From an uncultured Mediterraneibacter sp. (GTDB lineage: Bacteria > Bacillota > Clostridia > Lachnospirales > Lachnospiraceae), in assembly GCA_944384505.1 (NCBI GenBank), contig CALWTQ010000017.1, positions 1 to 53,969 of the forward strand: a stretch of DNA of 53,969 bases, given 5' to 3'. Below the pieces are notes generated by a model. It was not told the origin of the DNA and ran no database searches. It was given only the letters and a program-made list of their open reading frames with translations. This document shows, piece after piece, positions 36,401 through 45,444 of the stretch. The position numbers were made by a program, and so were the translations under genes. How positions within the stretch are numbered: the stretch's first letter is position 1; each line of letters opens with the position of its first letter.

Positions 36401-36990
36401 ACGCGATCGAGGATTATAAAAATGTATCCGAGCGGTATGAATTCCTTAAGGGGCAGCACGATGATCTTGTGGAGGCGGAAGCGACGCTTATACAGATCAT
36501 TGATGAGCTGGATGCTGCAATGAGGAAGCAGTTTTCAGAGCAGTTCGCCCGGATCGCGGAAGAGTTTGACAGTGTGTTTAAACAGCTCTTCGGAGGAGGA
36601 AAGGGCACGCTGGAGCTGATGGAGGACGAGGATATTCTGGAGGCGGGAATCCGGATCATCGCCCAGCCGCCGGGCAAAAAGCTGCAGAATATGATGCAGC
36701 TCTCCGGAGGGGAGAAAGCGCTGACTGCCATTTCCCTTTTGTTTGCCATCCAGAACCTAAAACCATCCCCCTTCTGTCTGCTTGACGAGATCGAGGCGGC
36801 GCTGGATGACAACAACGTGGACCGTTTTGCCCGGTACCTCCACAAACTGACGGAGAATACACAGTTCATTGTCATTACCCACAGGCGGGGCACCATGGCG
36901 TCGGCGGACCGCCTGTATGGAATCACCATGCAGGAAAAAGGTGTCTCCACACTGGTGTCGGTGGATCTTCTGGAGGATAAGCTGGATTAA
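33433..36990 (+). CDS. smc: Chromosome segregation protein SMC
   Basis: A 1185-residue condensin subunit. Walker A is GPNGSGKS at residues 31-38. Coiled coil runs from about 170 to 500, the hinge lies at about 510-650 (GLIGVVADIIKVDKEYEIAIETAL is interrupted by conserved glycines; GGSMTGGA), and a second coil continues to about 1000. The ABC signature is LSGGEKALT at 1090-1098 and Walker B is CLLDEIEAALDD with Asp1118-Glu1119. All ATPase elements are intact. The order rnc-smc-ftsY is the classical Firmicutes arrangement. Confidence 0.97.
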   Translation: MYLKNIEVQGFKSFANKIRFDFHNGITGIVGPNGSGKSNVADAVRWVLGEQRVKQLRGGSMQDVIFSGTENRRPLSYASVAITLDNSDHKLPVDYEEVTVTRKLYRSGESEYLINGAACRLKDINEMFYDTGIGKEGYSIIGQGQIEKILSGKPEERRELFDEAAGIVKFKRRKNLSVKKLEEERMNLTRVNDILQELEKQLGPLQKQSETAREYLKKKEELKTYDINMFLLEEERIRERLKETEEKYNITSSEMEESNVRYEEMKAEYEAIEEEVEQIDLAIETARNQLNETNLLKQQLEGQINVLKEQINTARMNDEHYDNRFQAVSIEIGTRQEQKEALEKDREETSEKLQTASRQDEEAKKALIEVQSMIAEHTALTEEKKQEIIDILGNRASTKAKIQHYDTTKDQIAARKTSLNRSILEASSEAERQAEKVAEHEETLRTIQEAIREQNAKIEENEAQIERLQKDLNEKQEKLRIGQTAYHRESSRLESLKNITERYDGYGNSIRKVMANKDREKGLIGVVADIIKVDKEYEIAIETALGGSIQNIVTDNEDTAKRMIAFLKKNKFGRATFLPLTSMRGSGGVRSEDALKEPGVIGLANTLVHVEKRFEGLADQLLGRTIVIRNIDDGIAIARKYRQSLRLVTLEGELINPGGSMTGGAFKNSSNLLSRRREIEEFEKTVAMLKADMDDMEAQVNRIKTSRAACYNTIDEIQKELRRASVVENTAKMSVEQAKARQEEAKKSIAGCRREQEKLEAELREIEENEESIQMELETSEQLETRLNAEIESIQQTLEAEKEQESAQMQECEKVHLALAALEQQREFILENISRIDDEISKFEEELKELDAGKASASGEIREKEEKILELRKTIEDSKELFAEIEKEIKEQTGKRDELNQKHKDFLKKREELSKHLSALDKECFRLNSQKESYEAASEKQMNYMWEEYELTYNRAMELRDHNLTDLAYMKRQIQELRNEIRKLGSVNVNAIEDYKNVSERYEFLKGQHDDLVEAEATLIQIIDELDAAMRKQFSEQFARIAEEFDSVFKQLFGGGKGTLELMEDEDILEAGIRIIAQPPGKKLQNMMQLSGGEKALTAISLLFAIQNLKPSPFCLLDEIEAALDDNNVDRFARYLHKLTENTQFIVITHRRGTMASADRLYGITMQEKGVSTLVSVDLLEDKLD

Positions 36991-37047
36991 AGAGTTGAAG
37001 AAAGTGTTCCGGCCGCCGGGGCGGAGCATGGATGAGGAGATAGATCT

Positions 37048-38016
37048 ATGGAAGAGAAAAAAGGTTTTTTTAAACGGCTCGTCTCTGGACTTACAAAGAC
37101 GAGAGATAACATTGTATCCGGGATGGACAGTATCTTTCACGGCTTCTCCAAAATAGACGACGAGTTCTATGAGGAGCTGGAGGAGATGATGATCATGGGC
37201 GACCTGGGAGTCCGGGCGACCATGGAGATTCTGGATGACTTAAAAGAAAAGGTAAAAGCGCAGCACATCAAAGATCCCATGGACTGCAGACAGCTTCTGA
37301 TCGACAGCATCAAGGAGCAGATGGACGTGGGCGAGGCGGCTTATGAGTTTGAGAACCGCACATCTGTTGTGTTTGTCATCGGCGTCAACGGCGTGGGAAA
37401 GACCACGACCATCGGAAAGCTGGCCGGCAAACTGAAAAGCCAGGACAAGCGTGTAGTCATCGCGGCGGCGGATACCTTCCGGGCAGCGGCGGGAGAACAG
37501 CTGAAAACCTGGGCTGACCGGGCCGGCGTGGACATGATCGGCGGCCAGGAGGGCGCGGATCCGGCGGCGGTTGTCTTTGACGCAGTTGCCGCGGCAAAGG
37601 CCAGGAAGGCGGACGTGCTTTTGTGCGATACAGCCGGAAGGCTCCACAATAAGAAAAATCTCATGGAAGAATTAAAGAAGATCAACCGTGTGATCGACCG
37701 GGAGTACCCGGAGGCATTCCGTGAGACTCTGGTGGTGCTGGACGCCACAACAGGGCAGAATGCCCTGGTGCAGGCAAAAGAGTTCAATGAGGCGGCGGAC
37801 ATCACAGGCGTGATCCTGACGAAGATGGACGGCACCGCAAAAGGCGGTATCGCAGTCGCAATCCAGGCAGAGCTTGGCATCCCGGTCAAATACATCGGAG
37901 TGGGCGAGACAATTGACGACCTGCAGAAGTTTAATTCAGAAGAATTCGTAAACGCGCTGTTCTACAGAGAGGAAGATGGGGGAGCCGCGCAGGGAGAGGC
38001 ACAGGAAGAAACATAA
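37048..38016 (+). CDS. ftsY: Signal recognition particle receptor FtsY
   Basis: A 322-residue SRP-type GTPase that docks SRP-ribosome complexes at the membrane. The N domain spans about residues 1-100 and starts with a basic amphipathic stretch (KKGFFKRLVSGLTKTRDNIV) rather than the long acidic A domain of E. coli. The G domain has GVNGVGKTTTIGK at 112-124, DTFRAAAGEQL, DTAGRLHNK and TKMDGTAKGG. The C-terminal tail is acidic. It follows smc by 57 bp. Confidence 0.96.
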   Translation: MEEKKGFFKRLVSGLTKTRDNIVSGMDSIFHGFSKIDDEFYEELEEMMIMGDLGVRATMEILDDLKEKVKAQHIKDPMDCRQLLIDSIKEQMDVGEAAYEFENRTSVVFVIGVNGVGKTTTIGKLAGKLKSQDKRVVIAAADTFRAAAGEQLKTWADRAGVDMIGGQEGADPAAVVFDAVAAAKARKADVLLCDTAGRLHNKKNLMEELKKINRVIDREYPEAFRETLVVLDATTGQNALVQAKEFNEAADITGVILTKMDGTAKGGIAVAIQAELGIPVKYIGVGETIDDLQKFNSEEFVNALFYREEDGGAAQGEAQEET

Positions 38017-38079
38017 AAGCCGGATATAGAATGGAAACAGGAAAAAGTCAGATGTTTAGGCAGAAAGAGGGTATAAAAG

Positions 38080-39294
38080 ATGATGACTTTAGAAAAATTC
38101 GAGGAAGCGAGTGAGCTTGTAAAGCAGGTGACGAATCCGACAAAACTGATCTACAGCGACTATTTAAGTGCAGCCAATGGCGCCAAGGTATATTTAAAGC
38201 CGGAGAACATGCAGTACACCGGCGCGTATAAGATCCGCGGCGCATATTATAAGATCAGTACGCTCACAGATGAAGAGCGCGGCAGGGGACTGATCACTGC
38301 CTCCGCGGGGAACCATGCCCAGGGCGTTGCTTTCGCGGCGCAGAAGTTCGGGTGCAGGGCGGTTATAGTCATGCCGACAGTGACGCCTCTGATCAAGGTG
38401 AACCGGACAAAGAGTTACGGCGCGGAAGTGATCCTGCACGGTGACGTGTATGATGATGCCTATGCGTATGCCTGCGAGCTGGCGGAAAAAGAGGGATACA
38501 CATTTGTCCATCCCTTTAATGACCTGGACGTGGCTACAGGCCAGGGAACGATTGCAATGGAGATCGTACAGGAGCTTCCGACTGTGGACTATATTCTCGT
38601 CCCCATAGGCGGCGGAGGCCTGGTCTCGGGAGTTGCCACCCTGGCGAAGATGCTGAATCCGAAGATCAGAGTGATTGGAGTGGAACCTGCCGAGGCTGCC
38701 AGCATGACAGCGGCCCTGGCAGCGGGGGAAGTGGTGGAGCTTGACAGCGCGGACACCATCGCGGACGGAACCGCGGTAAAGGCTGTGGGGGATAAGATCC
38801 TTCCCTATGTGCAGGAAAATGTGGATGAAATCCTTCTGGTAGAGGACGATGAGCTGATCGGAGCATTCCTGGATATGGTGGAAAACCATAAGATGATTGT
38901 TGAGAATTCAGGGCTCCTCTCCGTGGCGGCTCTGAAGCAGCTGGACTGCAGGGGAAAGAAAGTGGTCTGTGTCTTAAGCGGCGGCAACATGGACGTGATC
39001 ACCATGTCGTCGATCGTACAGCACGGACTGATCCAGAGAGACAGGATCTTTTCAGTTTCCGTCCTTCTCCCGGATAAGCCGGGCGAGCTTGTGCAGGTAG
39101 CAAAGACGATTGCGGACGAGCAGGGCAATGTCATCAAGCTGGAACATAACCAGTTCGTGAGCACAAACCGGAATGCGGCCGTAGAACTGAGGATCACTAT
39201 GGAGGCGTTCGGAACAGAACACAAGCACAGGATTCTTGATGCGCTGGAGAAAAACGGATTCCGGCCGAAGATGATCAGCGCCAAATTATATTAA
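38080..39294 (+). CDS. ilvA: Threonine ammonia-lyase with ACT domain
   Basis: A 404-residue PLP enzyme deaminating threonine to 2-oxobutyrate. The PLP lysine is Lys51 in GAYKIRGAYYKI, the phosphate-binding loop is PIGGGGLVSG, and SGGNMDV is conserved. Residues about 325-404 form one ACT domain (FSVSVLLPDKPGELVQVAKT), placing it in the TIGR01127 group rather than the long biosynthetic IlvA with two ACT-like domains. It could serve isoleucine synthesis with ilvB and ilvD, or threonine catabolism as TdcB. It is preceded by ftsY (63 bp) and followed by a DUF1653 gene. Confidence 0.9.
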   Translation: MMTLEKFEEASELVKQVTNPTKLIYSDYLSAANGAKVYLKPENMQYTGAYKIRGAYYKISTLTDEERGRGLITASAGNHAQGVAFAAQKFGCRAVIVMPTVTPLIKVNRTKSYGAEVILHGDVYDDAYAYACELAEKEGYTFVHPFNDLDVATGQGTIAMEIVQELPTVDYILVPIGGGGLVSGVATLAKMLNPKIRVIGVEPAEAASMTAALAAGEVVELDSADTIADGTAVKAVGDKILPYVQENVDEILLVEDDELIGAFLDMVENHKMIVENSGLLSVAALKQLDCRGKKVVCVLSGGNMDVITMSSIVQHGLIQRDRIFSVSVLLPDKPGELVQVAKTIADEQGNVIKLEHNQFVSTNRNAAVELRITMEAFGTEHKHRILDALEKNGFRPKMISAKLY

Positions 39295-39334
39295 ATCAGT
39301 TCGGGTATGAAAAGCAGCGGAAAGGAGCCCTAAG

Positions 39335-39829
39335 ATGGAGAGAAGAATTCCGAAGGCGGGGGACATTTACAGACATTTCAAAGGAAAAAAGTATAAGGTT
39401 CTCCATATTGCAACCTGTACGGAAACAGGAGAAGATATGGTGGTTTTTGAGACACTTGAAGGAGAACAGAAAGTGTACGCAAGTGAACTGGAGGCATTCC
39501 TAAGTCCGCTTGATCCGCGCAAATATCCGCAGACTGAGCAGAAGCACCGGTTCGAACTGTGCAGGGACAGAAAGGAAGAGGACGGACTCGGGCTGAAACG
39601 CCACGGAAATACAACCGCGCTGATCCTCGAATTCCTCGAACTGGAGGACAATGAGGAGCGCATTTCATTCCTTTCCCGCCACCGCTCAGAGATCGATTCC
39701 CGGTTCCTTACAGCCGCGGCGGAGAGCATGGAGTTCGCGGAGAACGGAGAGAGCGTAGAAGAGAGGTATGCGGCGCTGGTACGGTTCCTGAAGACAAAAA
39801 TGAAATACGAGAGTAGGAGACTGCGATAG
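39335..39829 (+). CDS. DUF1653 domain protein
   Basis: A 164-residue protein. Residues 1-75 match the small DUF1653 domain (PKAGDIYRHFKGKKYKVLHIA; VVFETLEGEQKVYASELEAF), a compact beta domain often found alone in Firmicutes. Residues 85-164 are helical and charged (LILEFLELEDNEERISFLSR) with no recognised family. Function is unknown. AAAGGAG precedes the start. Its stop codon (39827-39829) lies five bases before repeat copy 4. Confidence 0.8.
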   Translation: MERRIPKAGDIYRHFKGKKYKVLHIATCTETGEDMVVFETLEGEQKVYASELEAFLSPLDPRKYPQTEQKHRFELCRDRKEEDGLGLKRHGNTTALILEFLELEDNEERISFLSRHRSEIDSRFLTAAAESMEFAENGESVEERYAALVRFLKTKMKYESRRLR

Positions 39830-39834
39830 GATGT

Positions 39835-40595
39835 CAGCTATAAAGTTCACTAACTTGCGTGTGTAAAACGTCCGAAAACAGAGTTGATTCTCAAAACGTA
39901 TTCTGCGGGGATGGAGGGCGGCTCAGGGCTTCGCTCCAGGAGATAAGTGAAACTAAAAGCTGCGGCGACAGACTAAATGCAAGGGCTGACGGCGGACAAC
40001 TCGCATCCGCTCAGACAATTCCACCGTCAGCCCTAACGTCTGTCGCCGCAGCTTTAACTTTCACTAATCCCCTTCCGAAGGCGCCCGTCGCCATCCTCCA
40101 TCCCCGCAGAATTTTTCTCGGAATGGGGCTGTTTTCTGGGCTTCACAAATCGGAAGCAAGTGAATATATAGCTGCTGCACGAAGCAGGCGCGGCCGGAAG
40201 ACTTTCGTAATGGAAAGCCTCCAAGCCGCGCCAGTTGTACGTCTCAGCCTGTTTAGGGCAGTAACATTTCCGACAGGAGATGCGCAGGAAGCGGAGCGGA
40301 TGTTTGAAGCGTAAGTTCTTGGAGAGGGGGCGTGTGGGGACTGTGACTTTGGAGGAATCTGATGGAAGATCTTAGAAGCCGGAGAGATGTTGTTAAGCGG
40401 CGCGCAGGGATTGTCTGAGCAAAGCGAGTTGCCCGGAGCGCCGCTTTGCACTTAAACAGCTCTCCGGCTTCTTAGATTCTTCCCAGATTTCGGAACGGAA
40501 CAGTACACACACGTCCCCTCTCCTAGAACACGCTTCAAACATCCGCTCCGCTTCCGGACGTAAGTCACAGGAAATGTTAGTGCGCTAAATAGCTG
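39835..40595 (-). repeat. Tripartite palindromic repeat element, copy 4 (complete, C-B-A on the plus strand)
   Basis: A 761-bp copy between the convergent DUF1653 and prs-like genes, five bases after one stop codon and four bases before the other. C is 39836-40173 (338 bp), B about 40170-40249, A 40246-40594. The AGCT between B and A is mutated to AGCC here. Terminal repeats are CAGCTATAAAGTTCACTAAC and GTTAGTGCGCTAAATAGCTG. Apical loops are at 39997-40019 (C) and 40410-40431 (A). The A arms are nearly perfect complements for about 165 bp. A 102-codon frame at 40143-40451 on the minus strand is a reading of the palindrome, not a gene. Confidence 0.92.
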
Positions 40596-40599
40596 ATAA

Positions 40600-41781
40600 C
40601 TATATTTTTTCGCCCCGCGCTCTTTTTTCGAGCAGCGCATGGATCTTGTCCGTCGGATTGAGAACGGCTCCGATGGTGATGTCATGATTCATGGAATCGA
40701 TGATCAGCGCGAGGAACTTGCTCATGTCTGCCTGGACGAAATATGGTTTTTCGTACAGTTCGGGCGGAAGGTAAGTCAGGTTCGTGGTGATGACTTTATT
40801 GATATATCCCTTTTCATAGTATTCATCAAACATATCAAATCCTTCTGTGAACAGGCCGAAAGTGGTGCATACGAATACGCGGCCTGCCCTGCGTTCTTTT
40901 AACTGCTTTGCTACATCCAGCATGCTTCCTCCCGAAGAGATCATATCATCCACGATGATGACGTCCTTGCCTGCTACGTCGTCCCCGAGAAATTCATGGG
41001 CTACGATCGGATTCTTTCCATTTATAATAGTTGAGTAGTCGCGGCGCTTGTAGAACATACCCATATCCACTTCAAGCACGTTGGAAAAGTAAACGGCGCG
41101 GTGCATTGCCCCCTCGTCCGGGCTGATGATCATAAGATGTTCTTTGTCAGCGATCAGATCCGGAACCGCTCGGAAGAGCGCTTTCATGAACTGATATGGA
41201 GGGTTGAAGCTGTCAAATCCTTTTAAGGGGATCGCGTTCTGTACTCTCGGATCATGGGCGTCAAAGGTAATGATATTGGATACGCCCATTTCAGTAAGTT
41301 CCTGAAGTCCCAGGGCACAGTCCAGGGATTCCCTCTTTGAGCGCTTATGTTGACGGCTTTCATACAGGAAAGGCATGATTACGCTGATGCGCTTTGCTTT
41401 TCCGGTGGCAGCGGAGATGATCCGCTTTAGATCCTGAAAATGGTCGTCCGGAGACATATGGTTCAGATGTCCGCTCACTGTGTATGTAAGGCTGTAGTTG
41501 CATACGTCCGTCATAATAAATAAGTCAGTTCCGCGGATGGTCTCACGCAGGACGCCTTTTGCCTCGCCGGTGCCAAAACGCGGGCAGCAGCAGTCAACCA
41601 GATAATTGTTTGATTTGTAATTGACATAAAGCGGGGATTCAGATACTTCATTGATCGTGTTCTCGCGAAAGGAAACAATGTAATCATTGACCTTTTGGCC
41701 CAGAGCTTTGCAGCTCTCCATAGCGACGATCTTAAGGGGTGCTGTAGGAAGCGTTCTTTCAAGAAATTCAATATTTGACAT
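40600..41781 (-). CDS. prs: Ribose-phosphate pyrophosphokinase, divergent long form
   Basis: A 393-residue PRPP synthetase-like protein, longer than the usual 310-320 residues. The PRPP-binding loop VIIVDDMISSGGSMLDVAKQL and the N-terminal-domain PFLYESRQHKRSKRE and FDAHDPRVQNAIP motifs are present. An N-terminal extension of about 40 residues and a C-terminal extension (YLPPELYEKPYFVQADMSKF) set it apart from canonical Prs, as in a second Prs class seen in Clostridia. It would make PRPP for purine synthesis (purL nearby). A housekeeping copy may exist elsewhere. The gene ends four bases from repeat copy 4. Confidence 0.85.
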   Translation of the reverse strand: MSNIEFLERTLPTAPLKIVAMESCKALGQKVNDYIVSFRENTINEVSESPLYVNYKSNNYLVDCCCPRFGTGEAKGVLRETIRGTDLFIMTDVCNYSLTYTVSGHLNHMSPDDHFQDLKRIISAATGKAKRISVIMPFLYESRQHKRSKRESLDCALGLQELTEMGVSNIITFDAHDPRVQNAIPLKGFDSFNPPYQFMKALFRAVPDLIADKEHLMIISPDEGAMHRAVYFSNVLEVDMGMFYKRRDYSTIINGKNPIVAHEFLGDDVAGKDVIIVDDMISSGGSMLDVAKQLKERRAGRVFVCTTFGLFTEGFDMFDEYYEKGYINKVITTNLTYLPPELYEKPYFVQADMSKFLALIIDSMNHDITIGAVLNPTDKIHALLEKRARGEKI

Positions 41782-41839
41782 GTTTTTCTCCTGTCTGATA
41801 AATCTTAAGATAATCGGTGAATACCGATGTTACATATCT

Positions 41840-41868
41840 TTTATATCATCTTTCACATGGAAATTCAA
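41840..41868 (-). promoter_or_regulatory. Sigma-A promoter of the prs-like gene
   Basis: On the minus strand, TTGAAT (41863-41868), 17 bp, TATAAA (41840-41845). The leader contains a small perfect hairpin, ATCGGT-ATTC-ACCGAT (41813-41828). Confidence 0.72.
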
Positions 41869-41884
41869 TCCCCTGAAATATGCT

Positions 41885-41912
41885 TTGCTCCGGGGGAAGA
41901 TTGTGTTATACT
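41885..41912 (+). promoter_or_regulatory. Promoter of the DUF512-der-plsY-gpsA unit
   Basis: TTGCTC (41885-41890), 16 bp, TATACT (41907-41912), divergent from the prs promoter. The -35 box is weak. Confidence 0.5.
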
Positions 41913-41965
41913 TTACTGGAACATGCCGGAAACCCGGCGCAGAGGATAAGGAGTATGCAGTTATT

Positions 41966-43315
41966 ATGAAGAAACATGAGCATATTGTAAAGAATATTGT
42001 GCCGGGAAGTATTGCGGAAGAAATGGGGATTGAGCCGGGAGATAAACTCCTCTCCATAGACGGACATGAGATTGAGGACATATTTGACTATCAGTTCTAT
42101 ACAGAAGATGAGGAGATTGTCCTCCTGATTGAGAAGCCGGATGGGGAACAGTGGGAACTGGAAATTGAAAAAGAAGAGGACGAGGAACTTGGGATTCAGT
42201 TTGGAGAGGGCCTGATGGATGAATACCGGTCCTGCCGGAATAAGTGTATTTTCTGTTTCATAGATCAGATGCCCAAGGGAATGCGGGATACGCTTTATTT
42301 TAAAGACGATGATTCCAGGCTTTCTTTCCTGCAGGGCAATTATGTGACGCTGACGAATATGAGCAGTCATGACATTCAGAGGATCATCAACTATCATCTG
42401 GAACCCATCAATATTTCTTTCCAGACCACGAACCCGCAGCTGCGCTGCAAGATGCTCCACAACCGGTTTGCAGGGGAGGCGCTTAAGAAGGTAGACGAGC
42501 TCTATCAGGGCGGCATTGAGATGAATGGACAGATTGTGCTCTGTAAGGGAGTGAACGACGGGGAAGAGTTGGAACGGTCCATCCGGGATCTGACGGCTTA
42601 TCTTCCCTTGTTAAAGAGTGTATCTGTTGTGCCTGTGGGGCTTTCAAAATACAGGGAAGGCCTGTATCCTCTGGAGCCGTTTACAAAGGAAGACGCCAGG
42701 GAAGTTCTCTCAACCATTCACAGATGGCAGGAGAAACTCTATGAACAATGGGGGCTTCACTTTATCCATGCAGGGGACGAGTGGTATCTGCTGGCGGAGG
42801 AGGACATTCCGGAGGAAGAGCGCTATGACGGATATCTGCAGCTGGAGAACGGAGTGGGAATGCTCAGGCTTCTTTTCAATGAGTTTTCAGAGGCATATGC
42901 CTGCCTTGACGGAGATGAAAGACAGGAGGAGATCGCGCTGGCGACAGGAAAGCTGGCCTATCCGGTTCTGCGCGATATGGCGGGAAAGATGGAAGAGAAA
43001 TTCCCGAATCTGAAAATCCACGTGTACTGCATCAGGAATGATTTCTTCGGAGAACGGATCACTGTTTCCGGACTGATTACCGGGCAGGATCTTGTGGCTC
43101 AGCTTCAAGGAAAAGATCTGGGCAGCAGGCTCTTAATTCCCTGCAATATGCTGAAAGCAGATGAAGATATCTTTCTGGACGACTATACGGTAAAAGACGC
43201 AGCAGAAGCTTTACAAGTCAGGATTGATATTGTAAAATCAAGCGGGCAGGATCTGATTCGGTCGATGCTGGGAAACAGTTCAGCCACCAGGAATGAGCAG
43301 ACGGATTTATGCTGA
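41966..43315 (+). CDS. Radical SAM DUF512 protein with N-terminal PDZ domain
   Basis: A 449-residue protein of unknown function conserved in Clostridia. Residues 1-70 resemble a PDZ domain (VKNIVPGSIAEEMGIEPGDK). The radical SAM cluster motif is CRNKCIFCFIDQMPKGMRD (C-x3-C-x2-C) at about residue 90, and the C-terminal half is the DUF512 region (RLLIPCNMLKADEDIFLDDY). AAGGAG lies 12 bases before the ATG, rather far, so the start is less certain. It sits immediately before der in this genome, as in many relatives, which suggests a link to ribosome assembly or RNA modification; that is inference. Confidence 0.85.
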   Translation: MKKHEHIVKNIVPGSIAEEMGIEPGDKLLSIDGHEIEDIFDYQFYTEDEEIVLLIEKPDGEQWELEIEKEEDEELGIQFGEGLMDEYRSCRNKCIFCFIDQMPKGMRDTLYFKDDDSRLSFLQGNYVTLTNMSSHDIQRIINYHLEPINISFQTTNPQLRCKMLHNRFAGEALKKVDELYQGGIEMNGQIVLCKGVNDGEELERSIRDLTAYLPLLKSVSVVPVGLSKYREGLYPLEPFTKEDAREVLSTIHRWQEKLYEQWGLHFIHAGDEWYLLAEEDIPEEERYDGYLQLENGVGMLRLLFNEFSEAYACLDGDERQEEIALATGKLAYPVLRDMAGKMEEKFPNLKIHVYCIRNDFFGERITVSGLITGQDLVAQLQGKDLGSRLLIPCNMLKADEDIFLDDYTVKDAAEALQVRIDIVKSSGQDLIRSMLGNSSATRNEQTDLC

Positions 43316-43396
43316 GATGGTCTGATTTATACTGAACGGGATCTGTACCGGAAGGAAAACAGTTGAGATTAAGATAGAGAAAGGCAGAGAATAAAT

Positions 43397-44725
43397 ATGA
43401 GGAAACCAGTAGTTGCCATAGTAGGGCGGCCTAACGTTGGAAAATCAACTCTGTTCAATGTGCTGGCGGGAGAAATGATTTCCATCGTAAAAGACACGCC
43501 GGGAGTGACAAGGGACAGAATCTACGCGGACGTATCCTGGCTGGATAAGGAGTTTACGATTATTGATACCGGCGGAATCGAACCGGACAGCAGGGATGTG
43601 ATTCTCTCCCAGATGCGGGAACAGGCACAGATCGCCATCGATACTGCGGATGTAATTATTTTTATTACGGATGTGAAGCAGGGACTGGTAGATGCGGACT
43701 CAAAGGTGGCGGATATGCTCCGGCGGTCAGGGAAACCGGTAGTCCTTGTTGTGAACAAGGTGGACAGTTTTGAAAAATACATGCCGGACGTATATGAGTT
43801 TTATAATCTGGGGATTGGGGATCCGGTTCCGGTTTCCGCGGCATCCAGGCTAGGCCTTGGGGACATGCTTGACATTGTGACGGGATATTTCCCGGAGGGA
43901 AGCGGGATGGCGGAAGAAGACGACCGGCCGCGCATTGCCATAGTCGGGAAGCCGAACGTGGGGAAATCATCCATTATAAACAGGCTGCTCGGGGAGAACC
44001 GTGTCATTGTATCCGATGTGGCGGGAACAACGAGGGATGCCATTGACACGGCCATTGTACACGACGGAAAAGAATATGTGTTTATTGATACCGCGGGGCT
44101 TCGCCGGAAGAATAAAATTAAAGAGGAGCTGGAGCGCTACAGCATCATCCGCACTGTGACCGCCGTGGAGCGGGCAGACGTGGTGCTTATGGTGATTGAC
44201 GCTATAGAGGGCGTTACCGAGCAGGACGCGAAGATTGCCGGAATCGCCCATGACAGGGGAAAAGGCATTATCATTGTGGTGAATAAGTGGGACGCTATTG
44301 AAAAAAATGACAAAACCATGCGGGAGTATGAGAACAGCATACGGAACGTCCTCTCATATATGCCATACGCGGAGATTATGTACGTGTCGGCTTTAACCGG
44401 ACAGAGGCTGGTTAAGCTCTTTGACAAGATTGATATGGTGATTGAAAACCAGACGATGAGGATCGCCACAGGAGTCTTAAATGAGATTATGACAGAGGCC
44501 GTCGCTATGCAGCAGCCGCCGTCAGACAAGGGAAAGAGACTGAAGCTGTACTACATTACCCAGGTCTCGGTAAAACCGCCTACTTTTGTAATCTTTGTGA
44601 ATGATAAAGAGCTGATGCACTTTTCCTACACAAGATATCTGGAGAATAAGATCCGGGAGGCGTTCGGATTCCGGGGGACTTCTCTTAAGTTCTTCATCCG
44701 GGAGAGAAAAGAAAAGGATCAGTAA
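43397..44725 (+). CDS. der: Ribosome assembly GTPase Der (EngA)
   Basis: A 442-residue double GTPase acting in 50S subunit maturation. The two G domains start at GRPNVGKST (residues 9-17) and GKPNVGKSS (184-192), each with DTPGVTRD or [11 protein letters not shown] switch regions and NKVD or NKWD specificity motifs. A KH-like C-terminal domain ([18 protein letters not shown]) ends the protein. All nucleotide-binding motifs are intact. plsY follows after 32 bp. Confidence 0.97.
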   Translation: MRKPVVAIVGRPNVGKSTLFNVLAGEMISIVKDTPGVTRDRIYADVSWLDKEFTIIDTGGIEPDSRDVILSQMREQAQIAIDTADVIIFITDVKQGLVDADSKVADMLRRSGKPVVLVVNKVDSFEKYMPDVYEFYNLGIGDPVPVSAASRLGLGDMLDIVTGYFPEGSGMAEEDDRPRIAIVGKPNVGKSSIINRLLGENRVIVSDVAGTTRDAIDTAIVHDGKEYVFIDTAGLRRKNKIKEELERYSIIRTVTAVERADVVLMVIDAIEGVTEQDAKIAGIAHDRGKGIIIVVNKWDAIEKNDKTMREYENSIRNVLSYMPYAEIMYVSALTGQRLVKLFDKIDMVIENQTMRIATGVLNEIMTEAVAMQQPPSDKGKRLKLYYITQVSVKPPTFVIFVNDKELMHFSYTRYLENKIREAFGFRGTSLKFFIRERKEKDQ

Positions 44726-44757
44726 AGGATCAGGAGAGTAAAGGAGCTGGAAAGTTT

Positions 44758-45414
44758 ATGGAACGTTTGATCTGTCTTGCGGTCGGATATGTGTGCGGTC
44801 TTCTGCAGACCGGGTATCTGGTCGGGAAGATGAGCCATGTGGATATCAGGAAGAAAGGAAGCGGGAATGCCGGGACGACGAACGCGCTGAGGGTTCTCGG
44901 ATGGAAAGCCGGAATTCTGACTTTTCTGGGAGACGTCCTGAAATGTATCGCTGCGTTTTTGATCGTATTTTTTATGTACCGGGGAAGCGAGTATGTGCCG
45001 CTTCTGTGCATGTACGCCGGAGCGGGTGTCACGCTGGGCCATAATTTCCCATTCTATATGAACTTTAAAGGGGGCAAAGGAATAGCGGTAATGGCTGCGC
45101 TTGTAGCTGCCAACAGTTTCTGGCACGTGCCGGTCAGCATTCTTATGATTCCGGTCACGCTGGCTTTCTTTATTATCCCGGTGGCGGTGACCAGATACAT
45201 ATCCGTGGGATCGCTGTCAGCGTACACTGCATTTCTGGTGGAAATGATTCTGACCGGACAGGCCGGGTGGTTTGAGATGGGGCAGGCACGTTGTACAGAG
45301 CTTTATGCGGTTCTCTTCCTTATGACCGCATTGGCGTGGTACCGGCACCGGGCAAATCTGTCCCGCCTTTTAAACGGTACAGAGAATAAATTCGGAACAA
45401 AGAAAAAAGACTAA
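44758..45414 (+). CDS. plsY: Glycerol-3-phosphate acyltransferase PlsY
   Basis: A 218-residue inner-membrane enzyme that moves the acyl group from acyl phosphate (made by PlsX) to glycerol 3-phosphate. The three conserved motifs are present: KKGSGNAGTTNALR near residue 38, GHNFPFYMNFKGGKG near 97, and a YISVGSLSAY segment near 160. Five hydrophobic helices are visible. Its substrate glycerol 3-phosphate is made by the next gene, gpsA, 30 bp downstream, a natural pairing. Confidence 0.95.
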   Translation: MERLICLAVGYVCGLLQTGYLVGKMSHVDIRKKGSGNAGTTNALRVLGWKAGILTFLGDVLKCIAAFLIVFFMYRGSEYVPLLCMYAGAGVTLGHNFPFYMNFKGGKGIAVMAALVAANSFWHVPVSILMIPVTLAFFIIPVAVTRYISVGSLSAYTAFLVEMILTGQAGWFEMGQARCTELYAVLFLMTALAWYRHRANLSRLLNGTENKFGTKKKD

Positions 45415-45444
45415 GACCACAAAAACAGAGAGGAGTGGAATGAT

